DNA of 64,000 bases, taken from assembly GCA_902774145.1 (NCBI GenBank), contig CACYHC010000008.1, forward strand, positions 17,990 through 81,989, in the 5' to 3' direction. Positions 27,369 through 35,400 of the stretch are shown piece after piece. The notes beneath the pieces were generated by a model. That model was not told where the DNA came from, searched no databases, and saw only the letters and a list, made by a program, of their open reading frames with translations. Within the stretch, counting starts at the first letter, position 1. Each line of letters opens with the position of its first letter. This stretch comes from an uncultured Bacteroidia bacterium. Its GTDB lineage: Bacteria; Bacteroidota; Bacteroidia; Bacteroidales; UBA932. The translations under genes and the position numbers were made by a program.

Positions 27369-29696
27369 TTATTTGATGGTGATGTTGCCGACGATATAGC
27401 CGAGGCTGTTGGAGATGGCCACATTGTCCTCCGTTACCGGGAGTCCGGCAATCGTTCCGCTGAAATAGTTCGTGCCTTCCAGGGTGAGCGTGGCGTAGCC
27501 CTGCGTCTGCACGCCGATCTTGAGGTTCGTATTCTTGGCCACCAGGCCCACGAAGCCGGCACCGAAGATATTGGACGCACCGGTGCGGTCATAGCGCAGG
27601 GTGATGTCCAGGTCCTTGAAGAGGGCGTCCCGGCCGACAAATCCGGCCGCACCACCCGCACAGCCCATATACTGGGCGGAATAGATGTTGTTCTTGGACA
27701 GGGAGATGCCCACGTCGGCCTTGCAGTTCGTGACATTGGCCTGTCCGACCGCGCCGAAGAGGCCGCCGGTACAGTCCGCACGGGCGCCGGAACCGACCCG
27801 GATGTCGCAGACACTACTGCAGTTGCGGATGTCGGCCCAGTCGTTATAGGACGCCTGCAGGGCCCCCACGAGACCGCCCACGTACACCTGTCGCGCACCG
27901 CTCATGCTGTTCGACAGCGTCGCGGAGTAGATGCTCACGTCGATGTTGCCGGTATTGCGGCAGTTCTCCATCTCGATGTAGAAGCCTTCGGCCGCCGTGC
28001 CGTTGTTGGCGCCGCTGAAGGTGACATAGAAGTCGGGACCGTCGCTGGCGAGGATGTTGCGCCCCAGGATGCCGCCCACGCAATAGCCGTAATTGGCATT
28101 GGTGTGCTTCTCATCCTGCCAGTAGGTGATGTTCCCGCTGTTGACGCAGTTCCGGAAGGTGCTGTGCACCCCGTCGGAGGTGCCCTGATAGACAAAACCG
28201 GCGATGCCGCCGAGCGCGAACTTGGTCAGCGAGAAAATGCCGGTTGCCATTCGCTTGATGACGATGTTGCCGCTGTTCTCGCAGTTCTCGAACGAACCGC
28301 TGAAGAGCTCCTCGCCGAGGTTGCGCTGCGCCCGTGCGCAGATGCCGCCGCCATACACCGTGCGGTTGGCGGTGATGGTCATCGAAACGGAGATGTCACC
28401 GGTGTTCTTGGAGTCCTTGATGAGACCGGCATTGTCGGTCACCAGACCGGCCAGGATAATGTTCTGGTCCACGCCGGAGAGGTCCACGGCCATTGCGTTC
28501 TCGCAGTTCTCGATGGTACCGCGGTTGAACGCCGCCAGGTTGCCGGTGCCGCGGTCCGCCACGGAACTGGCCGCTACGCGGGTACCGCCCACGGTGAGGT
28601 TCTTCACGGTAGCGCCCTGCTCAATGAGGGTAAAGAGCGCCTCTGTGGCACGGGCCCGCTTGATGGCGTGGCCGCCACCGTTGAACACCACGCCGGAAGG
28701 CAGGGCGTTGATGGGCGTAAGGTCGCCGCCGTAGGAAATGTCGGCGACGAGGGAGATTTCCCCGGTGTCCGGATTGATCCAGTGTTCGTAGTCCCCCGCG
28801 TTCATCGCGAGCGCGAACTCGTTCCAGGAATCAATGCCGTCGATGAGCTTGGTGTTGTTGGGCTTGAAGGCAATCTGCTTCAGCGTAACCACCACGCCCG
28901 CAGGGACTTCCGTCTCTTCTTTCCAATCGCAGAGCATATTGCCGCCCGGGCCGTCCAGCAGGAGGGAGAAACCCTCGGGATACTTCCCGGCCGGGACGCT
29001 GATGCAGAAATACTGCGGCGTATCTTCGGAAAGGACGACGCCTTCGGGGGGCATCGCCAGCAGCAGGGAGGAACTCCCCTGCCTGGCCGTCAGTTCCCCG
29101 CTGCGGGTGTCCAGTGTAAAGTCGCCGGCGAGGGGCGCGGCGGCCGATGCGCTCGATACGGTGATGCTGCGGATATTCTCCCCGTCGGACGAGCCCTTGA
29201 CCAGGGGCAGACGCACCACGCCGCAGAGGTTCTGCAGCGAGGTGGAAGCATTTTCCGTACTCCCGTACATCACCGCGGAGAAATCCGCGAAGCTGTCCGG
29301 CGTCCAGGCCTGGGCGACAGGCAGGGTAAGCTGCGCGACGCCGTCCGCGTCCATGGACATACAGAAAATACTGGGATACACGATATGGTAGGGGGCGCTC
29401 ACGCCTTCCACCGTAAAGAAGGCGCGCGTCACTTGCGCTTCCAGCCCGTAGAGGGTGGAAGACTTGACTCCGTTCACACAGATGCGGTCGCCGTTGCTCC
29501 AATAGACCGGATACACGTTCCCCTGCAGGGGGCCCAGCGTGGTCCTGGAATCAAACGAGGAACCCAGCTCCAGCGTTACGGGCGGGAGCGGGGGTTCCGG
29601 CTGCGGGTCCGTGCCGGGGCCCGCGGGTTGCAGGCCCTGGCACGCACACAGCATTGCCGCAAAAAGGGACGGAAGGAAGGATATCCTTGCGTTCAT
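27369..29696 (-). CDS. Fimbrillin-like lipoprotein with GLUG-type beta-helix repeats
   Basis: A 775-residue lipoprotein (AAMLCAC). Residues about 35-300 carry a fimbrillin-like domain (VYWSNGDRICVNGVKSS, YHIVYPS, LPVAQAWTPDSF). The remainder is a right-handed parallel beta-helix made of GLUG-like repeats with recurring NCxNxGxI and GGI/LxG units (ENCENSGNIVI, FRNCVNSGNITYW, ENCRNTGNIDVSI, VGGLVGAL). Beta-helices of this sort act as rigid surface stalks or ligand-binding spines. It is the third such protein in a row, between the second paralogue and susC, with gaps of 6 and 9 bases. A role in presenting or binding the glycan at the surface is inferred. No catalytic site seen. Confidence 0.82.
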   Translation of the reverse strand: MNARISFLPSLFAAMLCACQGLQPAGPGTDPQPEPPLPPVTLELGSSFDSRTTLGPLQGNVYPVYWSNGDRICVNGVKSSTLYGLEAQVTRAFFTVEGVSAPYHIVYPSIFCMSMDADGVAQLTLPVAQAWTPDSFADFSAVMYGSTENASTSLQNLCGVVRLPLVKGSSDGENIRSITVSSASAAAPLAGDFTLDTRSGELTARQGSSSLLLAMPPEGVVLSEDTPQYFCISVPAGKYPEGFSLLLDGPGGNMLCDWKEETEVPAGVVVTLKQIAFKPNNTKLIDGIDSWNEFALAMNAGDYEHWINPDTGEISLVADISYGGDLTPINALPSGVVFNGGGHAIKRARATEALFTLIEQGATVKNLTVGGTRVAASSVADRGTGNLAAFNRGTIENCENAMAVDLSGVDQNIILAGLVTDNAGLIKDSKNTGDISVSMTITANRTVYGGGICARAQRNLGEELFSGSFENCENSGNIVIKRMATGIFSLTKFALGGIAGFVYQGTSDGVHSTFRNCVNSGNITYWQDEKHTNANYGYCVGGILGRNILASDGPDFYVTFSGANNGTAAEGFYIEMENCRNTGNIDVSIYSATLSNSMSGARQVYVGGLVGALQASYNDWADIRNCSSVCDIRVGSGARADCTGGLFGAVGQANVTNCKADVGISLSKNNIYSAQYMGCAGGAAGFVGRDALFKDLDITLRYDRTGASNIFGAGFVGLVAKNTNLKIGVQTQGYATLTLEGTNYFSGTIAGLPVTEDNVAISNSLGYIVGNITIK

Positions 29697-29702
29697 AAAG
29701 GT

Positions 29703-32432
29703 TTAATTAAATACTTTGTTGCCGCCGCCGTAGCACATATCGGCGGTCACTTTCTCTCCGTTGAGGGACGGGGTGCCATAGATGTCGATTTTATGCGTCT
29801 CTTCGGTGGAAGAGCGGTGCACGGACTTCGCTCCGGTTACGCCCGTATAGCCCACGAACTGGGAATCGTTCCGGATGGACGCAGAGCAAAGCAGCCCCGT
29901 ATTCTCCGTCATATTGGCATTGACGGGAAGATCAGCAGTCCCCATCTGGGAGTACTTGACAATCCAGCCGATGGTGGCGCCCAGCGTACCGCGGTAGGCC
30001 GCGGGTTCACCGTTCATTTCCAGTTCCGTAGCCTCATAGGTGACGTCGCACTGGTCCACCTGCTCCACCTTGGTGTAGCAGCCACCGCCCAGGATACCGC
30101 CGGCCGCGATGGAACCGCTGGCGTTGGAACCCACCTTGATGATACCGTCCTGCTGTCCGCGGACCACGGCATAGTGCGCATCGGAAGTACCGGAGGTATT
30201 GACGCGGCCCAGACCGTAAGTAAAGCCGGCGATACCGCCCACATAGTTCACACGGGCACCGGTATTTTTGTCACCGGAGGGCGTAGGATTGGGCGAAGCC
30301 ACTTCCAGGGTACCGGTATTCTTGCAGTTCCTGCGAATCACCAGGAATACACCGTTCATCTCCGAGGTGGTCTTGGTGAGCACCAGGGAACCGCCTTTGG
30401 TTCCGTTCTCGTTGAGTGCGCAGCCAAGGATACCGCCCACAAAGGCCGGGCCGGCCGTGCTCGTCGCCGCATCCGACTTCTGCTCCCAGAAGGTCAGGTG
30501 GCCGTCATTGGTGCAGCCGTCGACGGTCGTATAGTCGTGGCCCTCCGATTTGGCATAGGCACCCACGCGGATGTCCGCGATAATGCCACCCACGCTGCTG
30601 CGGTAGATAAGGGGGTTCTCCGTCTTGACCAGGCTCAGGTCCCCGTAGTTCGCGCAAGCGTAGAAACGGCCGCAGTTGGTGGCCACGTTGCCGTCACCGT
30701 AACCGGAGATACCGCCCAGATGATAGGTCTTGCCCTTGGCGGCAGGCGTGGCGGTGAAGGTCAGCACGCCCTTGGTGTCGGCCGAGCCTTCCTCGCCGTT
30801 CACACAGCGGGTAAGATTGCCGCCACCGAAGATGGTCACGCCGGCCACACAGCCGCCGTTCGAACTTGCGACGGAGAAATTGCCGGTGTTGGTGAAGTCC
30901 TGCAGGGTGGTACGGGTCACATAGAACGGCGCCACGATGGCCTTCTGGTTGACGGCCCCCGCAAAGGTGACGTCACCGGTATTGACGCAGTCCTTCACGA
31001 CACCGTCGTTGCTGTAGGCGAAGGGAAGGACATACATATCCTTGGTAGTGATATCCGAAGGCGTAATGCTGAAGTTGCTGGCCTGGATGCAGTTCTGCAT
31101 CGTCGCGCCGGCATTGATATTCCGGACGAGACCATAGTAGTAGACAATGGCGTCCACGGTAGGAACAGCCGTAACTTCATAAGCAGCATTCACGCCGTCA
31201 ACGACGGCGCCGTCATCGAGCCGCAACGCCAGGGAAGCCGTGCCCCAGCCACTGGTGTTGATGGAAGGACGCACGCCGCCGATGTTGAGGTTCCGCACCG
31301 TACCACTGATATAGGTAAAAAGAGGAACCGCCATCGTGGTGGTGGTGACGCTGTGTCCGTTGCCGTTCAGCACGCCGGAGAAAGTCGTGTTGGCCACGCC
31401 ATCCGTGGTACCGCCGAAGCGCATCAGGGAGGTGGTATTGAGGTCGGCGAGAAGGTTGTAGTCCCCGCTCTCATCCTGGAATTCGTTGCAGAAACCGGCC
31501 ACGGTGATCTGTGCGGCCAGGGAGTTCCAGTCCGCCTCGGTGTAGATGCCGGGGCCTTCGTAAGTCATTGTGCCGTCGTAGGCCACCGTCGTGGGATAGA
31601 CCGTCGCAGGCTGCGCGGTGAAGGCCTTGTTGGAAACGATTTCCTGACAGTGGCCCTCGGTGTCGAGGATGAAGAGGTTGATACCCCGCGTATAGGTCTG
31701 CGCAGGTATGGCGATGAACAGGTCCGTCCCCTGGGCGACGCCGGCGCCGCAGTCGAGGGTGATCGAACTGCCGTCCTTAGGCTCACGGGTGAGGGTGCAG
31801 CCGTCTGCGCTGAACTTGGCCAGGAAGGCGCCGCTCATCGACTGGCGGCCGTAATCCTGATCGGTCACGCCCATCGTAATATTGGAACGCACGCGCACGG
31901 ACTTGATGGCCGCCGCGCTGCTGCCGCCGCTGATGTTGAGCTTCAGGAAGGCCATCGCACTGTGGAAGCCCACTTCTCCCTCCGTGGCATAGCCGAGCAT
32001 CACGCCCGCCGCCGGGTCATAGCTGCCCGCGGTGTAGGCCTGCACGGAGGGAAGGTTCACCATGACGGTGTCCGAGTGGTAATCGGAGGCCAGGGCCGCC
32101 GGATAGACCGCGCAGTAGGGATACTCCACGGCACCGCCGATGTCGAAGGTCGCGCCGGAGGGGTGACCCGGGGTGATGGTGATGGCGGTGGAGTTGCAGC
32201 CGTTGATCTGGATGGCGTCCGCCGCCTGCCAGTACACGCTGTACGAAGAACCCTCATGGGCGCCGAAGTAGGTCTTGGCATCGTCCGAGGTATTCAGGGA
32301 TGCGCTGACGACGGTGATGCCGTCTTCACGGATACCGTCTTTCCCGGCGAGCTTTTCGCTCAGCTCGGATTCGTTCACACAGGAGGCGAGCAGCAAAAGT
32401 GCTCCGCTGAAAGCAAAAAGAATCTTTTTCAT
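29703..32432 (-). CDS. Fimbrillin-like lipoprotein with GLUG-type beta-helix repeats
   Basis: The start is set at 32432 (MKKILFAFSGALLLLASC, lipobox LASC); the frame runs 41 codons further up through the small peptide gene but that part is a shadow. The product is 909 residues: fimbrillin-like about 25-330 (VYWQAADAIQINGCNSTAI, YPAALASDY, LPSVQAYTAGSYDPAAGVMLG), then beta-helix repeats (VLNGNGHSVT, LGGISGYGDGN, CKNTGTLEVAS). An AGGAGG stretch lies 10 bases before the ATG, unusual for Bacteroidetes, which seldom use strong Shine-Dalgarno sites. The 45-residue peptide gene ends 17 bases upstream. Surface scaffold or glycan-binding role by inference. Confidence 0.82.
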   Translation of the reverse strand: MKKILFAFSGALLLLASCVNESELSEKLAGKDGIREDGITVVSASLNTSDDAKTYFGAHEGSSYSVYWQAADAIQINGCNSTAITITPGHPSGATFDIGGAVEYPYCAVYPAALASDYHSDTVMVNLPSVQAYTAGSYDPAAGVMLGYATEGEVGFHSAMAFLKLNISGGSSAAAIKSVRVRSNITMGVTDQDYGRQSMSGAFLAKFSADGCTLTREPKDGSSITLDCGAGVAQGTDLFIAIPAQTYTRGINLFILDTEGHCQEIVSNKAFTAQPATVYPTTVAYDGTMTYEGPGIYTEADWNSLAAQITVAGFCNEFQDESGDYNLLADLNTTSLMRFGGTTDGVANTTFSGVLNGNGHSVTTTTMAVPLFTYISGTVRNLNIGGVRPSINTSGWGTASLALRLDDGAVVDGVNAAYEVTAVPTVDAIVYYYGLVRNINAGATMQNCIQASNFSITPSDITTKDMYVLPFAYSNDGVVKDCVNTGDVTFAGAVNQKAIVAPFYVTRTTLQDFTNTGNFSVASSNGGCVAGVTIFGGGNLTRCVNGEEGSADTKGVLTFTATPAAKGKTYHLGGISGYGDGNVATNCGRFYACANYGDLSLVKTENPLIYRSSVGGIIADIRVGAYAKSEGHDYTTVDGCTNDGHLTFWEQKSDAATSTAGPAFVGGILGCALNENGTKGGSLVLTKTTSEMNGVFLVIRRNCKNTGTLEVASPNPTPSGDKNTGARVNYVGGIAGFTYGLGRVNTSGTSDAHYAVVRGQQDGIIKVGSNASGSIAAGGILGGGCYTKVEQVDQCDVTYEATELEMNGEPAAYRGTLGATIGWIVKYSQMGTADLPVNANMTENTGLLCSASIRNDSQFVGYTGVTGAKSVHRSSTEETHKIDIYGTPSLNGEKVTADMCYGGGNKVFN

Positions 32433-32448
32433 TGTCTTGTCCTCCTGT

Positions 32449-32586
32449 TTAGACCCAATCAAAATCAAACTCTTCCTCCGACACATTGTCGATGGATGCA
32501 CAAAGCACCTCCTGCTCCCCATAGGAGAGCATGGCGGTGATACGGGGAGCCACATACGTGGCGTTGGTTTTGGTGTACATAGTCAT
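32449..32586 (-). CDS. 45-residue acidic peptide, second of a related pair
   Basis: A complete 45-codon frame (ATG at 32586, TAA at 32449-32451) fills the gap between two fimbrillin/beta-helix genes. The peptide has a basic, polar N-terminus (MTMYTKTNATYVAPRI), a short hydrophobic centre ending VLCASIDNV, and a strongly acidic, aromatic tail EEEFDFDWV. The same layout (Y-x-x-P, L-C-x-S, then V, then E-E-E-D/F-x-F-D-W) and the same length are found in the peptide at 35146-35283, and both end 17-18 bases before the ATG of a fimbrillin/beta-helix lipoprotein. That parallel arrangement is the main support for it being real. An ATG two codons in (32580) is an alternative start. Small peptides ending in acidic-aromatic residues are often seen in Bacteroidales surface loci, with no known function. 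Confidence 0.65.
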   Translation of the reverse strand: MTMYTKTNATYVAPRITAMLSYGEQEVLCASIDNVSEEEFDFDWV

Positions 32587-32604
32587 TATGTTGTTATGAT
32601 ATTG

Positions 32605-35127
32605 TTATTCAGGGAATGCGACGAATTTCACATTGCCGGCCCTGCGCAGGTAAGTACCGCTGGTCGTGGCCTTTCCGTAGAAATTCCAGGAAGATGCCTG
32701 ATAACCGGAACTCAAGGAAGCAGCAGCTTCCGTAGTGCCGTCCGAATGTTTGACGGCTACATTGTAACATTGCGCAACTTGATTTACCGTATAGCTTTCA
32801 AAAATAAAGTTCGGGGTCACGCTCTTCCCATCGATAGCCCCGGCGGCATTCTTGGAAGAACCTCCGGTAATCCCCATTACACCCTCACCCAGCAAAGTAA
32901 GCCCGTTCAGGCCGCTGGCATCCACCTTCATCGTAATGGTGGAAGTAGGGACCGCGATGGATCTTTTGACCACCCAGCCCACAAAAGCGGACACACCGCC
33001 CACCTTCAGGGGCGTACGGTTGGGATTCTCGGATTTGGCAAAGACCGTATTGGAAGCCCGGAGATAATCGAACTTCAAATAACCGCCGCCACCGACAATT
33101 GCGCCTACCGCTTCCGAACCCGTTTGGGAGCCAATCTTAATGGTAGCATTGTTATATCCCCGGATTACGGGATAATAGTCACTGTTCGTCGCGACCTCAG
33201 GGTTATTGCTTCCCATTGCAAAGCCGACCACACCACCGACATAGGTCTGGCGGGCACCGCTCATTTTGGCGCTCAGCGGCTGAATCGTATTCCCGGTACT
33301 GACATCCAGGGTACCCTTGTTCTCACACTGGTCGATGATAAAGTAATAACCCTGGTCGTTGTCCCCCACATACGGACAACTGGAAGAGTACAGCGTACTC
33401 ATGCCCAGAATACCGCCCAGGCCCATCGCCAGCTGGTCGCCGCTGGACGTTCCGGATCTTTCCTCCCAAAAGGTGATGGCGCCGCGGTTTTCACACTGGA
33501 CAAAGCGGGTGTAGACGCCCGTGTAGTTTTCACCCGGAATACCCTGGGTCACCGAAGCGCAGATACCGCCGATGCCGCATTGAGCAAGGCACTGAACGCC
33601 GGTTCCGGAAGCATTTTTGATGATGGTGATATTTCCGGAGTTAGTGCAGCGGATAAAGTCTCCGCAGGCACTGTTGTGATTATTCCCACAGGCAAAACCG
33701 CCCAACTTAAAGACTCGGTTGGCGTCGGAAAGAAGGGTGATGTTCATATTGCCCGCATTCTCGCAATCCCGGATCAAACCACCGTTGGAGGGGGCAAAAC
33801 CGGCAAAATACAAATCGCGGTGCGAAGCCTCGGTCTCGGTGTACGTGGTATTGATTGCGTTGACGCAATGGTCGATGAGGCCTCCGCGGAAAATACGGAC
33901 AGCAAAGGCCGCATTGCCCCAGGAACCGTATTCCGTGCAGGAGCCGGCGAGCGTCAGGTTCTTGACGGTGCCCGCCTCGCTTGCGGTGCCCAGCCAGGCA
34001 ATGATCGGGACACTTGAAGCCGTCTGGGTAATCGTGTGGTTGTTCCCGTCCAGGGTCTCCACGAAATAAATATTGTTCGTCGCACCGGGATAGCTGGCAT
34101 AGTTGGAGCCGTGACGGTGCAGGTTGCCTTCTACGGTAAAATCTTTGTAGAGGTTGATTTCCCCGTCCGTCCCGCGCCAGGCGCTGGCGTCTTCCTGCTG
34201 AGTGGCGTCCGAGGTAAACTTGGACTCATCTGCGCACACAAAGGACTTCCAGTCCGTCTCACAGTAGATGCCGGGACCCTGGTAAGTGTCCAGGTTGGAC
34301 AGGGTCGCCGACTTGGCGGAGAGGATACCGGCTTTCCCGGCCAGCGGAGCCGCAAGCGTGCGAAGAATCTGGTACTTGTCGTCGGTGGTGACGACGAAGA
34401 AATTCAGGCCCGCGGTATAGTCCTTGGGGGCGATGGCGAGAATCACGGCATCACCCGCGGCAATACCCTCGCCGCAGTCCGCGGTCGTGGTATTGAAGTT
34501 CCAGCCGTCGTGGTGGTTGCTCAGCGTACGCGCGGTGAAATGGGCGTCCATCCAGCCGCGGACGCGGATACCGTTGTTGGCCATCACGCGGACGCTCTTG
34601 ACATCCTGGTCGAAGGTCAGCTTGATGTAAGCCACCGCGTGCGAGAAGGTGAGGCCGTTCGCATCGCCCTCGCCGATCATAATGGCGGCGGCCGGATCGA
34701 ACGAACCGGCGGTCACGTTCTGTTCGGCGGGAATGATGACGGTAGCCTGGTCGTTCTCAGGGTCATCCGAATCGGCCACATAAGCGGAGGCCGGATAAAC
34801 GGCACGGTAGGGCGCCTCCAGCACCGCTTCGAAGGCGAAGGTCGCAGCCTTCCCATTGATGCTTTCCGCCGTCAGCGGAAGGGAAGTTACGCCGTTTACC
34901 ACGATCTGGTCGCCGACAGACCAGTTGACGGTCACGCCGTCGAGGGTGGTTTTCTGTTCTTCCACGGAAGCCGTCAGGAAGAAAACCGGTTCTCCGGCGA
35001 GTTCCGTATTTTCTCCCGCGGCGGCGGGATCCTCCAGTTGCTCCAGTTCTTTCTGGCAAGAGACAAAAGCGAGTGTGACCACGGCCAGACCCGCAAGCAA
35101 GATTGATTTTTTCATTGTCGTTTTCAT
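32605..35127 (-). CDS. Fimbrillin-like lipoprotein with GLUG-type beta-helix repeats, first of three
   Basis: An 840-residue lipoprotein (LAFVSC followed by QKELEQLED). ATG codons at 35127 and 35115 are both possible starts; either gives a good signal. Residues about 40-300 are fimbrillin-like (VNWSVGDQIVVNGV, YRAVYPASAYVADSD, AGSFDPAAAIMIGEG, FSHAVAYIKL). Later residues hold repeated beta-helix units (DCENAGNMNI, RCTNSGNITI, QCENRGAITFWEE, LGGILGMS, QCENKGTLDVS). It shares the sentence-like order MSGARQTYVGGVVG with MSGARQVYVGGLVG of the third paralogue, evidence of recent common origin. It is the first large gene of the operon behind the HTCS terminator, preceded by its own 45-residue peptide gene. 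Confidence 0.83.
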   Translation of the reverse strand: MKTTMKKSILLAGLAVVTLAFVSCQKELEQLEDPAAAGENTELAGEPVFFLTASVEEQKTTLDGVTVNWSVGDQIVVNGVTSLPLTAESINGKAATFAFEAVLEAPYRAVYPASAYVADSDDPENDQATVIIPAEQNVTAGSFDPAAAIMIGEGDANGLTFSHAVAYIKLTFDQDVKSVRVMANNGIRVRGWMDAHFTARTLSNHHDGWNFNTTTADCGEGIAAGDAVILAIAPKDYTAGLNFFVVTTDDKYQILRTLAAPLAGKAGILSAKSATLSNLDTYQGPGIYCETDWKSFVCADESKFTSDATQQEDASAWRGTDGEINLYKDFTVEGNLHRHGSNYASYPGATNNIYFVETLDGNNHTITQTASSVPIIAWLGTASEAGTVKNLTLAGSCTEYGSWGNAAFAVRIFRGGLIDHCVNAINTTYTETEASHRDLYFAGFAPSNGGLIRDCENAGNMNITLLSDANRVFKLGGFACGNNHNSACGDFIRCTNSGNITIIKNASGTGVQCLAQCGIGGICASVTQGIPGENYTGVYTRFVQCENRGAITFWEERSGTSSGDQLAMGLGGILGMSTLYSSSCPYVGDNDQGYYFIIDQCENKGTLDVSTGNTIQPLSAKMSGARQTYVGGVVGFAMGSNNPEVATNSDYYPVIRGYNNATIKIGSQTGSEAVGAIVGGGGYLKFDYLRASNTVFAKSENPNRTPLKVGGVSAFVGWVVKRSIAVPTSTITMKVDASGLNGLTLLGEGVMGITGGSSKNAAGAIDGKSVTPNFIFESYTVNQVAQCYNVAVKHSDGTTEAAASLSSGYQASSWNFYGKATTSGTYLRRAGNVKFVAFPE

Positions 35128-35145
35128 TGTTTACAGGTTTAACGG

Positions 35146-35283
35146 TCAACTCTCCCAGTCGAATTCAGCGTCTTCCTCTTCGAGGTCGACGACGCGGTAA
35201 GAGTCACAGAGAATGGGGACGGTCCTCCTGGGAATCGCCCTCATTTGCGGAGTCAGATACTCCAGCTCGGTTTTTTTGCTCAT
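35146..35283 (-). CDS. 45-residue acidic peptide at the head of the operon
   Basis: A 45-codon frame (ATG at 35283, TGA at 35146-35148; an ATG three codons further upstream at 35292 is also possible). The peptide begins MSKKTELEYLTPQMRAIPRR, continues with TVPILCDSYRVV and ends EEEDAEFDWES. It matches the peptide at 32449-32586 in length, in the L-C-x-S centre and in the acidic F-D-W tail. It lies first after the HTCS terminator, 18 bases before the fimbrillin/beta-helix gene. It is therefore the leader cistron of the whole glycan locus. No signal peptide is apparent. A secreted or post-translationally processed product is possible but unproven. Confidence 0.65.
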   Translation of the reverse strand: MSKKTELEYLTPQMRAIPRRTVPILCDSYRVVDLEEEDAEFDWES

Positions 35284-35329
35284 TTTTCGCATTTATGGTT
35301 TTTTAGTATTACAATTTCCACCATCAGGT

Positions 35330-35373
35330 ATGCAAAAATGAAAAATCCTTCCCGCGCACACGGAAAGGATTTT
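35330..35373 (-). terminator. Rho-independent terminator after the HTCS gene
   Basis: On the minus strand the HTCS stop is followed by a 13-bp stem (35342-35354 paired with 35361-35373, one mismatch, six-base loop) and a T-rich tail (TTTTTCATTTTT). It separates the galM-HTCS transcript from the glycan operon, which would then need its own start between 35340 and 35292. Confidence 0.75.
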
Positions 35374-35400
35374 GCCAAGAATTATAAGATTTTTTTCAAA

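Noticed and set aside
28104-32540. Plus-strand frame of 1,478 codons
   Set aside because: It lies antisense to two clear fimbrillin/beta-helix lipoprotein genes and its translation has no family signature. High GC at third positions of the true genes keeps the opposite frame open.
27369-35127. Regular repeats in the beta-helix genes as a CRISPR or tandem DNA repeat
   Set aside because: The periodicity is at protein level (NCxNxGxI and GGIxG units); the DNA is not repeated with spacers.
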